DNA of 64,000 nt from Bradyrhizobium erythrophlei. GTDB lineage: Bacteria; Pseudomonadota; Alphaproteobacteria; Rhizobiales; Xanthobacteraceae. The translations under genes were made by a program, and so were the position numbers. The DNA lies in the NCBI RefSeq assembly GCF_900142985.1, contig NZ_LT670849.1, positions 5,410,501 through 5,474,500 of the forward strand. Reading direction: 5' to 3'. Below the pieces are notes generated by a model. That model was not told the origin of the DNA and ran no database searches. It saw nothing but the letters and a program-made list of their open reading frames with translations. Below are positions 17,625-26,752 of the stretch, one piece after another (positions within the stretch are counted from its first letter, which is position 1; each line of letters starts with the position of its first letter).

Positions 17625-19361
17625 ATGACCGCGCGAAGCGAACAAGACAACATGCTCATCGAATGGGACGTCGGCATCGCCATGGACGACGGCGTGGTGG
17701 TCCGCGCCGACGTATTCCGGCCGGTGACGCCGGGAAGGTTCCCGGTGCTCGTGAGCTACGGTCCCTATGCGAAGGGACTGGCCTTTCAGAAGGGTTATCC
17801 GAGCGCGTGGCAGAACATGATCGCCGGCCACCCCGATGTGGCGTTCGGATCGACCAACAAGTATCAGAACTGGGAAGTGGTCGACCCCGAGAAGTGGGTG
17901 CCGCACGGTTATGTCTGCGTGCGCGTCGATTCCCGCGGCACTGGCCGCTCGCCCGGCACTATCGATCATTTTTCACCGCGCGAGACGTGCGATTTCTACC
18001 AATGCATCGAATGGGCCGGCGTTCAGGCGTGGTCGAACGGCAATGTCGGGCTCAACGGCGTTTCGTATTATGGCATCAACCAGTGGCATGTCGCCTCGCT
18101 TCAGCCGCCGCATTTGAAAGCGATGTGCATCTGGGAAGGCGCGGCCGACTGGTACCGCGACATGACCCATCACGGCGGCATCGTGTCGACGTTCTGGGCT
18201 AACTGGTACGACATGCAGGTCAAGACCGTTCAATACGGTCTCGGCGAGCGAGGGCCGCGCAGCCCCGTCACCGGCGCACTGGTCTGCGGCGACGAAACGC
18301 TTTCCGATGAAGAACTCGCGCGCAATCGTTCAAGCTTCGGCGACGAGATCCTCGCGCATCCGCTCGACGACGGCTATCACAAAGCGCGTTCGCCGGACTG
18401 GAGCAGGGTCACGGTGCCGTTTTTGTCGGCGGCCAATTGGGGCGGGCAGGGCCTGCATCCGCGCGGCAACTTCGAGGGATTCGTTCGCGCCGCCTCGAAG
18501 CAGAAATGGCTCGAATGCCACGGGCTTGAGCACTGGACGCATTTTTATACCGATTACGGCCGTGAATTGCAGCGAAGGTTCTTCGATTTCCATCTCAAGG
18601 GCGAAGCCAACGGCTGGGACAGGCAGCCGAAGGTGCAGCTTCAGGTTCGCCATGTCGACGGTTTCGTCGAGCGTCACGAGAGCGAATGGCCGTTGCCATC
18701 CACGCGTTGGACGAAATTCTATCTCGATCCCAAAAGCCAGACGCTTTCCCGCGAGCTGCCGTCCGAGGATGCCGAGATCAGCTTCGCCGCGATGGGGGAT
18801 GGCCTGACCTTCATGTCGGAGCCGCTTTCGGAAGCGACGGAGATCACCGGGCCGCTGGCTGCGAAGCTGCGCATCTCTTCCAGCACGGAAGACGCCGATA
18901 TTTTTGTCGTGTTTCGCGTCTTCACGGCGGACTTGCGCGAGATCACTTTTCTCGGCGCGATCGATCCGCATACGCCGGTCGCGCAAGGCTGGCTGCGCGC
19001 GTCGCACCGCAAGCTCGACGAAAGGCTGTCGAAGCCCTATCGCCAGTACCACAGCCACGACGAAGTGCAGCCGCTTCAGCCGGGCAAACCGGTCGATCTC
19101 GACGTCGAATTGTGGCCGACTTCGATCGTGGTGCCGAAGGGATATCGCATTGCCCTCTCCGTGCGCGGCAATGATTACAAATGGCAGGCGAGCACGGGCG
19201 CCAGGCTTTCCAACTTCAAGAACGAGCTGTTGGGGTGCGGGCCGTTCCTGCACGATGACCCGCGTGACCGTCCGCGCCGGCTCTTTGCCGGGACGACGAC
19301 GCTGCATCTCGATCGGCAGGGGAGTTGTCATCTGCTGCTGCCGATCATTCCCCCGCGTTAG
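17625..19361 (+). CDS. CocE/NonD family alpha/beta hydrolase
   Basis: A 578-aa hydrolase. The nucleophile elbow is GVSYYG with Ser147, preceded by RVDSRGTGRSPG, the oxyanion-side motif of the X-Pro dipeptidyl-peptidase S15/CocE family. The C-terminal third is the jelly-roll domain of this family (TGPLAAKLRISSSTEDADIFVVFRV). Members cleave ester or amide bonds such as cocaine esters, glutaryl-7-ACA or X-Pro peptides; the substrate is not known. GGGGAGG lies about 8 nt before the ATG. The TAG stop codon is the first base triplet of palindromic repeat copy 2. Confidence 0.88.
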   Translation: MTARSEQDNMLIEWDVGIAMDDGVVVRADVFRPVTPGRFPVLVSYGPYAKGLAFQKGYPSAWQNMIAGHPDVAFGSTNKYQNWEVVDPEKWVPHGYVCVRVDSRGTGRSPGTIDHFSPRETCDFYQCIEWAGVQAWSNGNVGLNGVSYYGINQWHVASLQPPHLKAMCIWEGAADWYRDMTHHGGIVSTFWANWYDMQVKTVQYGLGERGPRSPVTGALVCGDETLSDEELARNRSSFGDEILAHPLDDGYHKARSPDWSRVTVPFLSAANWGGQGLHPRGNFEGFVRAASKQKWLECHGLEHWTHFYTDYGRELQRRFFDFHLKGEANGWDRQPKVQLQVRHVDGFVERHESEWPLPSTRWTKFYLDPKSQTLSRELPSEDAEISFAAMGDGLTFMSEPLSEATEITGPLAAKLRISSSTEDADIFVVFRVFTADLREITFLGAIDPHTPVAQGWLRASHRKLDERLSKPYRQYHSHDEVQPLQPGKPVDLDVELWPTSIVVPKGYRIALSVRGNDYKWQASTGARLSNFKNELLGCGPFLHDDPRDRPRRLFAGTTTLHLDRQGSCHLLLPIIPPR

Positions 19362-19527
19362 TGGAGTGGATTTGACATTCGCTAACCGCTTTAGCCGCGA
19401 GTTCGCAAAGCGAATGTCAAATCCCAAGCTCCAGTAGAAAACCTATATTTGCTAGTGGTCCTTTGATTCTAACATTCGCAGATGTGTCGGCTGAGAAGGG
19501 ATGCGAATGTTAGAATCGGACCACTAG
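19359..19527. repeat. Paired palindromic repeat, copy 2
   Basis: Hairpin a (19359-19437): outer arms TAGTGGAGT / GCTCCAGTA (imperfect), inner arms GGATTTGACATTCGC / GCGAATGTCAAATCC, right bulge CAA. Linker AAAACCTATATTTG. Hairpin b (19452-19527): outer arms CTAGTGGTCC / GGACCACTAG, left bulge TTT, inner arms GATTCTAACATTCGCA and its exact complement. It fills the gap between the convergent hydrolase and solute-binding protein genes and supplies the TAG stop of the hydrolase. Confidence 0.9.
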
Positions 19528-19538
19528 TGCGGTTAACC

Positions 19539-21149
19539 TCACTGCATGCTGACGAGCGTCAGGTCGATGAACCACGACTGCGGCGAGACGAATCCCTTGA
19601 CCTTGGGGCTCATCGCGCGCGGATTGAGGTCGTGGACGATGTAAAGCCATGGCGGATTGTCGACCAGCCGCTCATGCGCCTTGCGAAGCGCGCTTGAAAT
19701 GATCGCTGGATCGTTCGCCTCGGCCAGCGTCGTGAGCGCGTTATCGAACTCGTCATCCTTCCATTGTTCGAAATTGAATCCGTTCGGTGAGAAGTTGGCG
19801 GAAGAAAAATAGCGCGCCATGACGCCGACATCGGAGGAGGGCGAGGAGACGTTGATCACCATGGCGCCCTTGAGGTTCGGGCTGTCGGGCGTCGCCCGGC
19901 CGGCGTTGAGCAGGATCTGCCACTCGACGACATCGAAGGTGACGTCGACGCCGCAGGACTCTTTAAGATTCTGCTGGATGAATTCGTTCATCGGCAGCGG
20001 CGACATTTGTCCCGAACCCGACGTCGAGATCATGGCCTTGAAGGCGAGCGGCTTGTCCGGCGTGAAGCCGGCTTCGGCGAGCAGCTTCTTGCCTTTCGCC
20101 GCATCGAACGTGTAGCGGTTTTGCGGCGTCCCGAAATTCGGATCGCTTGCTTTGAGCCATCCGGCCGATGGTTCGGCGGTGCCGTTGAGCAGTTCGACCA
20201 GTGCGGCGCGGTCGACGCAATAGTTCAGCGCCTGGCGGACCCTGACGTCCTTGAACGGACTGCCAGCCGCGCCCATGTTGTAGAACCACGGCCAGACATG
20301 TGGATAGGAGCCGGTCGTGATGGTGAAACTGGAGGCCTTCAGCGAGGCGATTCCGTCCGGCGGAGGCACCTCGATCCAGTCGACCTGGCCGGAGCGCAAG
20401 GCTGCGAGCCGCGTATTGGCTTCGGGGATCGGCATCAGCACGACGTTATCGAGCCTGGCTTTCTTGTTCGGGTCCCAGTAGCCGTCCCAGCGCGCGAGAT
20501 CGACCTCCTGGCGCGGCGCGACCCTGGTGATGCGAAATGGTCCGGTGCCGGCGGCCGGCAAGGTCGCCACCTTGGTCCAGTCGTTACCGGCCTTCGCGAA
20601 CGAGGCGGGAGAGGTGAAGAGAATATAGACCGCCATGTAGGGGAAGTAGGACGCCGGCTTGGTCGTGGTGATCGCAACCGTCGCGTCATCAATCTTCTTG
20701 TAGGAGGCGAGCAGCGGCGCACGGGCGCGGGTGATCGCCGAACCCGGAAGCTCGTATTGCGGGCTGTCGTTCTTGAAGTAGCGATCGAGGTTCCAGATGA
20801 CGGCGTCGGCGTTGAAGTCGGTGCCGTCGTGAAACTTCACGCCCTGACGCAGGTGAAAGATCCAGGTCTTGTTGTCGTCGGGCGCCTGTTCCCATTTTTC
20901 CGCGAGTCCCGGGCGAAGATCGGCGACGCGATCCGTATGCGCGAGGTCCCAGAGCACCAGTCCCTCGAAAATCGGATAGCCGAGAAAGCGCATGCCCTCG
21001 AAGCCGTTGTTGGGCATGCCCGTCGTCGTCGGGATGTCGGAAGCGGTCATGGCGATGCGAAGCGTGGTTTCGGCCTTTGCCGGCAGTCCACAGAGCCCGG
21101 CCGCCACAGCGGCGACAGCGAAAGTATGGAAAAAGCGCATGTGCCTCAC
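19539..21149 (-). CDS. ABC transporter substrate-binding protein (SBP_bac_5, DppA/OppA type)
   Basis: A 536-aa periplasmic binding protein. A signal peptide of about 26 residues (ending LPAKA) is followed by TLRIAMTASD and the cluster 5 features WEQAPDDNKTWIFHLRQGVKFHDGTDFNADAVIWNLDRYF and the late KDVRVRQALNYCVDRAALVELL. Such proteins deliver peptides or similar solutes to an ABC importer. No permease or ATPase genes lie next to it, so it is an orphan here. Repeat elements flank it on both sides (copies 2 and 3), which is notable. Confidence 0.9.
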   Translation of the reverse strand: MRHMRFFHTFAVAAVAAGLCGLPAKAETTLRIAMTASDIPTTTGMPNNGFEGMRFLGYPIFEGLVLWDLAHTDRVADLRPGLAEKWEQAPDDNKTWIFHLRQGVKFHDGTDFNADAVIWNLDRYFKNDSPQYELPGSAITRARAPLLASYKKIDDATVAITTTKPASYFPYMAVYILFTSPASFAKAGNDWTKVATLPAAGTGPFRITRVAPRQEVDLARWDGYWDPNKKARLDNVVLMPIPEANTRLAALRSGQVDWIEVPPPDGIASLKASSFTITTGSYPHVWPWFYNMGAAGSPFKDVRVRQALNYCVDRAALVELLNGTAEPSAGWLKASDPNFGTPQNRYTFDAAKGKKLLAEAGFTPDKPLAFKAMISTSGSGQMSPLPMNEFIQQNLKESCGVDVTFDVVEWQILLNAGRATPDSPNLKGAMVINVSSPSSDVGVMARYFSSANFSPNGFNFEQWKDDEFDNALTTLAEANDPAIISSALRKAHERLVDNPPWLYIVHDLNPRAMSPKVKGFVSPQSWFIDLTLVSMQ

Positions 21150-21217
21150 CCTAGTGTCACGGGAGCGTTGGGTAAATTCGATGCAAGTTGTGGACCAGAT
21201 ATGTGACAGACGCGAGG

Positions 21218-21385
21218 CTAGTGGAGTGGATTTGACATTCGCAACCCGCCTGGCCGCGGGCTTTCGATGCGAATGTCAAATCCAAAACTCCACTAGAAAC
21301 CTGTATTTGGTAGTGGTCCTTTGATTCTAGCATTCGCAAAAGTGCCCGCTGAGAAGGGATGCGAATGTTAGAATCGGACCACTAG
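21218..21385. repeat. Paired palindromic repeat, copy 3
   Basis: Hairpin a (21218-21296): outer arms CTAGTGGAGT / ACTCCACTAG, inner arms GGATTTGACATTCGC and its exact complement, right bulge AAA. Linker AAACCTGTATTTG. Hairpin b (21310-21385): outer arms TAGTGGTCC / GGACCACTA, left bulge TTT, inner arms GATTCTAGCATTCGCA / TGCGAATGTTAGAATC with one G opposite T. It occupies most of the 330-bp divergent gap between the solute-binding protein and the TPR-glycosyltransferase. The rest of that gap shows no gene. Confidence 0.9.
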
Positions 21386-21479
21386 CGCAGCCATCGGGTG
21401 CTTCCGCCGAATAAGCCCCAAAAATGATAGCCTTACCGGCGTTGATTGATTCGAAAGCGGCGCTTGCGCCCACGAAGGT

Positions 21480-23105
21480 GTGCCGGTTTTGTCTGCTCAG
21501 TGGAAAAGCGCCTCTGCGCGCACGCCGAACCTGGCGCGCCTGCAACGGCAAGCCATCAACGCCTTCGAAGAGCGCCAGTTCGACAAGGCCGAAAGGCTGT
21601 GCGCGGCGATACTCGAATATGTCGGCGATCATTTCGACACGTTGCATTTGCTCGGATACATCCACCTTCAGCGCGGCCGGAACGTTGAGGCGATCGCCGC
21701 CCTGAGCAAGGCCGTGAAGGCCAATGCCGCTTCCGTCGATGCGGCGTCCAATCTCGGTCTCGCCCTGCACAATGCCGGGCGTCTGGACGAAGCCATCGCG
21801 GCATATCGCAGCGCGCTGGCGCTGTCGCCGCGTCATCCGGAAATTCTCTACAATCTCGGCAACGTCTATCTCGCCCGCGATCGCATCACCGACGCGCTTG
21901 CGAGTTACGACGAGACCCTGGCGAACAATCCGTCGCATGTCGGTGCGCGCGTCAATCGCGGCAACACGCTATTGCGTTTCAACCGCCCGGCCGATGCGCT
22001 TGAAAGCTACGAGCGCGCGCTTGTGCTGTCACCCGACCATCCGCAGATCCTGACCAATCGGGGGCATGCGCTGCGCCGGCTCGACCGGCCGCAGCAGGCG
22101 CTGCAAAGTTTCGCCATAGCCATCGACAAGAGCCCCGATTTTCCGGAAGCCCATTTTGAATCCGCGCTGGCGCATCTCACGCTCGGCGATTTCGAGCCGG
22201 GCTGGAAGGCCTATGAGTGGCGCTGGAAGACGAATGCGTTCGCCGACAAGCGGCGTTCGTTTCGTCAGCCGCAATGGCTCGGAAGCACGCCGATTGCCGG
22301 CAAGACCATCCTGCTGCATGCCGAACAAGGCTTCGGTGACACGATACAGTTCATCCGATACGCGCCGCTGCTCGCGAGATCCGGCGCGCGCGTGATCTGC
22401 GAAGTCCAATCCGAATTGATGTCGCTGCTGACACCCCTCCAGGGCGTCGAGGTCGTCGCCGAGGGAGGCGCGCTGCCGCCCTTCGACCTGCATTGCCCGC
22501 TGATGAGTTCGCCGCTCGCCTTCGGCACGGAGCTTGCGACCATTCCGGCACAGGTTCCCTACCTCGCAGCGCCAGCGGATCGCGTGACGCAATGGCGCGA
22601 TCGCCTGGGCGCGGAGAGATTGGGCGAGGGGAGGCCGCGCGCCGGCTTCGTCTGGTCCGGCTCGCCGGCGCACAAGAACGATGCCAATCGTTCGATCCCG
22701 CTCGCGCGGCTCAATGAGCTGTTTGCAAACCTGCCGTTTGCCTGCTTCAGCCTGCAACGCGAGATGCGCCAGCCCGATCGCGAGGCCTTGCAGCGCCTGC
22801 CACAACTTGTCGATCTCGGATCCGAGCTTTCGGATTTTTCCGACACGGCCGCCGTGATCTCGCTGCTGGATATCGTCGTTTCCGTCGATACGGCCGTGGC
22901 GCACCTGGCGGGCGCGCTGGGCAAGCCGGTTGTGATCCTGCTGCCGCACGCGGCGGACTTCCGCTGGCTGCGCGATCGGAGCGATACGCCCTGGTATCCG
23001 ACCGCCAAACTGCTGCGGCAGCCGGCTTTTGGCGACTGGGACAGTGTCATCGGTGGCCTGGCCGAAGAAATAGCAGGGTTAGCCGGGGTAAGCGGCGGCC
23101 ATTAG
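21480..23105 (+). CDS. TPR-glycosyltransferase, FlmG-like flagellin modification candidate
   Basis: A 541-aa protein. Residues about 20-240 are tandem TPR units (for example FDTLHLLGYIHLQRGRNVEA and HPEILYNLGNVYLARDR). The C-terminal half is a GT-B-like domain with LHAEQGFGDTIQFIRY, RAGFVWSGSPAHKND, ISLLDIVVSVDTAVAHLAGALGKP and a final PWYPTAKLLRQ. This is the architecture of Caulobacter FlmG, which binds flagellin with its TPRs and O-glycosylates it in the cytoplasm. The start is a GTG at 21480 after GAAGG; the spacing is tight, so the start is uncertain. The sugar donor is unknown. A second copy is at 31274. Confidence 0.8.
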   Translation: MPVLSAQWKSASARTPNLARLQRQAINAFEERQFDKAERLCAAILEYVGDHFDTLHLLGYIHLQRGRNVEAIAALSKAVKANAASVDAASNLGLALHNAGRLDEAIAAYRSALALSPRHPEILYNLGNVYLARDRITDALASYDETLANNPSHVGARVNRGNTLLRFNRPADALESYERALVLSPDHPQILTNRGHALRRLDRPQQALQSFAIAIDKSPDFPEAHFESALAHLTLGDFEPGWKAYEWRWKTNAFADKRRSFRQPQWLGSTPIAGKTILLHAEQGFGDTIQFIRYAPLLARSGARVICEVQSELMSLLTPLQGVEVVAEGGALPPFDLHCPLMSSPLAFGTELATIPAQVPYLAAPADRVTQWRDRLGAERLGEGRPRAGFVWSGSPAHKNDANRSIPLARLNELFANLPFACFSLQREMRQPDREALQRLPQLVDLGSELSDFSDTAAVISLLDIVVSVDTAVAHLAGALGKPVVILLPHAADFRWLRDRSDTPWYPTAKLLRQPAFGDWDSVIGGLAEEIAGLAGVSGGH

Positions 23106-23112
23106 GATTTCA

Positions 23113-23130
23113 TTAACCACGTCTGTTTAC
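23113..23130 (+). promoter_or_regulatory. CtrA-like half site and shared motif before the second ATP-grasp module
   Basis: TTAACCAC-N3-TGTTTACT lies about 60 nt before the GT-A-like gene and directly after the TPR-glycosyltransferase stop codon. It matches the motif at 10744 at nearly every fixed position, suggesting the two modules are expressed together. Confidence 0.5.
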
Positions 23131-23187
23131 TCCTTGGTGACGATTGCGGCCGGTCAAAATGGCGCCTGGCCGCAAGGAGAGCACCTC

Positions 23188-23967
23188 ATGACCGAGCAGA
23201 TTCACCTCGTAGTGGCGACGCCCTGCTTCGGCGGTCAGGTCTCCACCCTTTACGTCAACTCGATCTTTGCCTTGCAGCGCGCCGTGCGGTCGCTGTCGAA
23301 CGTGCGGCTCAAGATCGAATTGCGCGACGGCGACGCGCTGATCACGCGCGCGCGCGCCAACCTGATGACGTCGTTTCTCGACGATCCGACCGCGACGCAC
23401 CTTCTGTTCATCGACGCCGACATCGGCTTCACGCCCGATCAGGTGTTTCGCCTGATCGAGTCGGCCGCCGACGTCGTAGCCGGCGTCTATCCGATCAAGC
23501 GGGTCAACTGGGAGAAGGCGAAAGCCGCGATCGAGGCGAGACGGCCGAACGTGCCGGCGGCCTCGCTCGACTATGTGCTTGAGATCGACGATCCCGATCA
23601 TGTCACGGTCGTCAACGGCTTTACGCGGGTGCGCTACGCCGGCACCGGCTTTCTGATGATCCGCCGCCACGTTTTTGAGAAGATGTGCGCGCATCCGGAC
23701 TACGCGCCGCTGCAATTTTTTCGTGAGCATTCACATGACGCTCTCGCGGGCAGCCCGAACCGTTTTGCGCTGTTCGAATGCATGATTGATCCGACGACCG
23801 GCACTTATCTCAGCGAGGACTTCGCGTTCTGCAAGCGCTGGACCGATATCGGCGGCGAAATCTGGGCCGATCTTCAAAGCTCGCTCGATCATGTCGGTCC
23901 ATCCGTTTTCAGGGGCAATGTCGCCTCGCAGTTCGCAAGCCCGGCGCTGGCGACCGATGCGGCCTGA
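23188..23967 (+). CDS. GT-A-like putative glycosyltransferase
   Basis: A 259-aa protein from the ATG at 23188, which has AAGGAG 8 nt upstream (an in-frame ATG at 23134 lacks this). It begins with VVATPCFGG, then a conserved RDGDALITRARANL, and the DxD-type LFIDADIGF expected for a metal-dependent GT-A fold, followed by DVVAGVYPIKRVNW. Proteins with this pattern occur in bacteria and phages as putative glycosyltransferases; no member is assigned here. It overlaps the ATP-grasp gene by 11 nt (same geometry as the first module). Confidence 0.65.
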   Translation: MTEQIHLVVATPCFGGQVSTLYVNSIFALQRAVRSLSNVRLKIELRDGDALITRARANLMTSFLDDPTATHLLFIDADIGFTPDQVFRLIESAADVVAGVYPIKRVNWEKAKAAIEARRPNVPAASLDYVLEIDDPDHVTVVNGFTRVRYAGTGFLMIRRHVFEKMCAHPDYAPLQFFREHSHDALAGSPNRFALFECMIDPTTGTYLSEDFAFCKRWTDIGGEIWADLQSSLDHVGPSVFRGNVASQFASPALATDAA

Positions 23968-25222
23968 GGCGGAATCTTCCCTCTCGCATCGAACCGGTGT
24001 TCCCCGGCCGGGTTGCGCTGAGCGCATCGGCCTTGCAAGACTGACGAAAGCCGCCGAAGCCGGGCACGACCTTCGCCCGCTGTGGCGGCGGCTGATCGCA
24101 AGGCTGCTCGACGGTACGATCGAAGCGGGCGAGGGGCTCGATCTTTCGGTGATCGCGCAATTGCTCGGCGACAAGGAAGCGGGGCTCGCGATCCAGCACA
24201 CCATCCTGGCTTCGCATCAACTGTTCCGCTCGCCGTGCGCGGCCAGACCACCGGGTTTGCGGATCCTGGCGCTGGCGGCTTCCACCGACATCGGCAGCAA
24301 CACGCCGATCGAATTCCTGCTTGAGCGCAGCGGGATCGAATTGACGACACTCTATGTGATGCCCAACGTTGCCTGGCCCGACTGGTTGCCGCCGCATGAC
24401 GTCGCGATGGTGATCGCTTCCGACTCCGACGATTGCCGAGCTGCGCTGGACAAGATCGCCCACGCCGCGCCGAACTGGCCGCGGCCGCTGCTCAATCTGC
24501 CGGAATTCATCGGCCGCCTCGATCGCGACAAGCTGCACGGCTTGCTCGGCGGTATCGAGGGGCTGGTTATTCCGCAGACAAGATGCGTGACGCGCGAACA
24601 ATTGTTAGAGCTTTCGCAATCGGCGTCCGCGCTCTCTGGCCTCGCGCCCGATCTCGCTTTTCCCGTCATCGTCAGGCCGCGCGGCTCGCATGCGGGCAAG
24701 GGACTTGCGAAGCTTGATGACACAAACGCGATTGAAGAGTACCTCAGCGAGCACGCGGAAGATTTGTTTTTCGTGTCGCGCTTTGTCGATTATCAAAGCG
24801 ACGATGGCCTGTTCCGAAAATATCGCATCGTCCTGATCGACGGGCAGCCTTACGCATGCCATCTCGCCGTCGCCGACCGCTGGGACATCTGGTACATGAA
24901 TGCGCAGATGGCGGCGAGCGCGGAGAAGCGCCGCGAAGAAGAAACCTTCATGGAGACGTTCGACGCCGGCTTTGCAGAGCGCCATCGCGCGGCGCTGTCC
25001 GCTCTTGCGAAGCGCATCGGGCTCGATTATTTCACGGTTGATTGCGCGGAAACCAGTGAAGGATCATTGCTGATCTTCGAAGCCGACAACACGGCGATCG
25101 TCCACGACATGGATCCGCCCGATATCTTTCCGTACAAGGTGCCGCAGATGCGAAAAGTGTTCGATGCCTTCGTCGCCATGTTGCACCGTCGCTCGGGGCG
25201 GCCCGCCGAGGCCGCGGCGTGA
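23957..25222 (+). CDS. ATP-grasp ligase, paralogue 2
   Basis: A 421-aa paralogue of the protein at 12451. The two align along the full length apart from the first 25 residues, sharing AGEGLDLS, QLLGDK, NTPIEFLLE, RPRGSHAG, FFVSRFVDY, CHLAVADRWDIWY and FEADNTAIVH. The same ATP-grasp residues are present, so it should be an active ligase. Substrate unknown. The ATG at 23957 lies inside the end of the GT-A-like gene (11-nt overlap). Its TGA stop overlaps the GTG start of the decarboxylase, so three genes are coupled in translation. Confidence 0.72.
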   Translation: MRPEAESSLSHRTGVPRPGCAERIGLARLTKAAEAGHDLRPLWRRLIARLLDGTIEAGEGLDLSVIAQLLGDKEAGLAIQHTILASHQLFRSPCAARPPGLRILALAASTDIGSNTPIEFLLERSGIELTTLYVMPNVAWPDWLPPHDVAMVIASDSDDCRAALDKIAHAAPNWPRPLLNLPEFIGRLDRDKLHGLLGGIEGLVIPQTRCVTREQLLELSQSASALSGLAPDLAFPVIVRPRGSHAGKGLAKLDDTNAIEEYLSEHAEDLFFVSRFVDYQSDDGLFRKYRIVLIDGQPYACHLAVADRWDIWYMNAQMAASAEKRREEETFMETFDAGFAERHRAALSALAKRIGLDYFTVDCAETSEGSLLIFEADNTAIVHDMDPPDIFPYKVPQMRKVFDAFVAMLHRRSGRPAEAAA

Positions 25223-26700
25223 CGAAGTCGCACCCCGAGATATCTTCAACGGTCGGGCCGAGCGAAACGCTGGATCCGGCGAACTGGGACGATGTGCGCG
25301 CGCAAGCTCATCGCATGCTCGATGAGGCGATCGATGCCATTGCCAATATCCGCGCGCAGCCGGTCTGGCGTCCGATTCCGGATGACGTCCGCGCGCGCTT
25401 TCGCGATGAACTTCCGCGCGAGCCGTCGGAGCTCGGCGATATCTACCGGGAATATTCCGAATTCATCGCGCCCTATGCGACCGGCAATGTTCATCCCGGT
25501 TTCATGGGATGGGTGCATGGCGGCGGCAACGTGGTCGGTATGCTCGCGGAGATGCTGGCGGGTGGACTGAACGCCAATCTCGGCGGCCGCGATCACATGC
25601 CGATCGAAGTCGAGCGCCAGATCACGGAATGGACGCGCACGATGTTCGGCTTTCCCGAAAGCGCGAGCGGCGTCTTCGTGACCGGCACGTCGATGGCGAA
25701 CCTGATGGCGGTGTGGGTGGCGCGCACCGCGGCGCTTGGCGCCTCCGTGCGACAACACGGCGTCGGTGGCGAAGGGGCGTTGCTGACGGCCTACACGTCG
25801 AAGGCCGCGCATGGTTGCGTGTCCAAGGCGATGGATCTTGCCGGCTTCGGGACCGATGCGTTGCGAAACATGCCGGTCGATCGTTCGCATCGCGTCGACG
25901 TCGAAGCGATGCGTATACAGATCAAACGCGATCGCGACGTCGGCTTGAAGCCGTTCCTCGTGGTCGGCTCGGCCGGCACCGTCGATATCGGCGCGATCGA
26001 TGATCTTGCTGCGCTGAGCGCGTTGTGCCGCAAGGAAAAACTCTGGTTTCATGTCGACGGCGCCTATGGCGCGCTCGGCGTGCTGTCGGCGGCGCTCGCG
26101 CCGCGGCTCGCTGGACTGGAGAACGCCGATTCCGTCGCGCTCGATTTCCACAAGTGGGGTCAGGTGCCATATGACGCGGGCTTTCTGCTCGTGCGCGATC
26201 AGAAACGGCATCTCGATGCCTTTGCGGCGCCGGCGGTCTATTTGCGGCGCGAGACGCGGGGACTTGCCGCGGGTTCGCCATGGCCGTGCGACCTTGGACC
26301 GGATCTGTCGCGCGGCTTCCGCGCGTTGAAGACGTGGTTCACCCTGAAGGCCTTCGGCACCGAGAAGTTAGGGGCGATGATCGAGCGCACCTGCGCCCTC
26401 GCACGCTATCTGGAGGCAAAGGTTTCATCGGAGCAGCAGTTGGAGCTGATCGCGCCGGCGCAGCTCAACATTGTCTGCTTCCGTTATCGATCGACCGATG
26501 CCGATCGCATCAACGGCGAGATCGTGGCCGATATCCAGGAGGCTGGCATTGCCGCGCCGTCGACCACGACGCTCGACGGCAAGCTCGCGATCCGTGCGGC
26601 GATCGTCAACCATCGCACCGACACGCGCGATCTCGATGCGCTCCTGGCCGCGGTGCTGGAATTCGGCCTGAAGCGATCTGCGGAAGATCACGCCGCGTGA
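25219..26700 (+). CDS. Pyridoxal-dependent decarboxylase, group II
   Basis: A 493-aa enzyme of the aromatic amino acid / glutamate decarboxylase family. The PLP lysine is K312 in DFHKW and the aspartate contacting the pyridine ring is D280 in FHVDGAYG. HPGFMGWVHGGGNVVGMLAEML and the tail segment fit the family. It begins with GTG overlapping the previous stop (GTGA). Group II enzymes turn L-Trp, L-Tyr, DOPA, Glu or 2,4-diaminobutyrate into amines; the substrate is not readable by eye. In this context it may supply an amine to the ATP-grasp ligase, which is inference. Confidence 0.87.
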   Translation: MTKSHPEISSTVGPSETLDPANWDDVRAQAHRMLDEAIDAIANIRAQPVWRPIPDDVRARFRDELPREPSELGDIYREYSEFIAPYATGNVHPGFMGWVHGGGNVVGMLAEMLAGGLNANLGGRDHMPIEVERQITEWTRTMFGFPESASGVFVTGTSMANLMAVWVARTAALGASVRQHGVGGEGALLTAYTSKAAHGCVSKAMDLAGFGTDALRNMPVDRSHRVDVEAMRIQIKRDRDVGLKPFLVVGSAGTVDIGAIDDLAALSALCRKEKLWFHVDGAYGALGVLSAALAPRLAGLENADSVALDFHKWGQVPYDAGFLLVRDQKRHLDAFAAPAVYLRRETRGLAAGSPWPCDLGPDLSRGFRALKTWFTLKAFGTEKLGAMIERTCALARYLEAKVSSEQQLELIAPAQLNIVCFRYRSTDADRINGEIVADIQEAGIAAPSTTTLDGKLAIRAAIVNHRTDTRDLDALLAAVLEFGLKRSAEDHAA

Positions 26701-26752
26701 AGCTGGCGGCTTCTTGCCGTTGGTAATTCTGTTATGAGAATTCCGATCTGCC

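Noticed and set aside
23188..23967. Calling the GT-A-like protein a lysyl-hydroxylase-type (PLOD) glycosyltransferase
   Set aside because: The DxD and AGVYP patterns are only suggestive and no substrate evidence exists.
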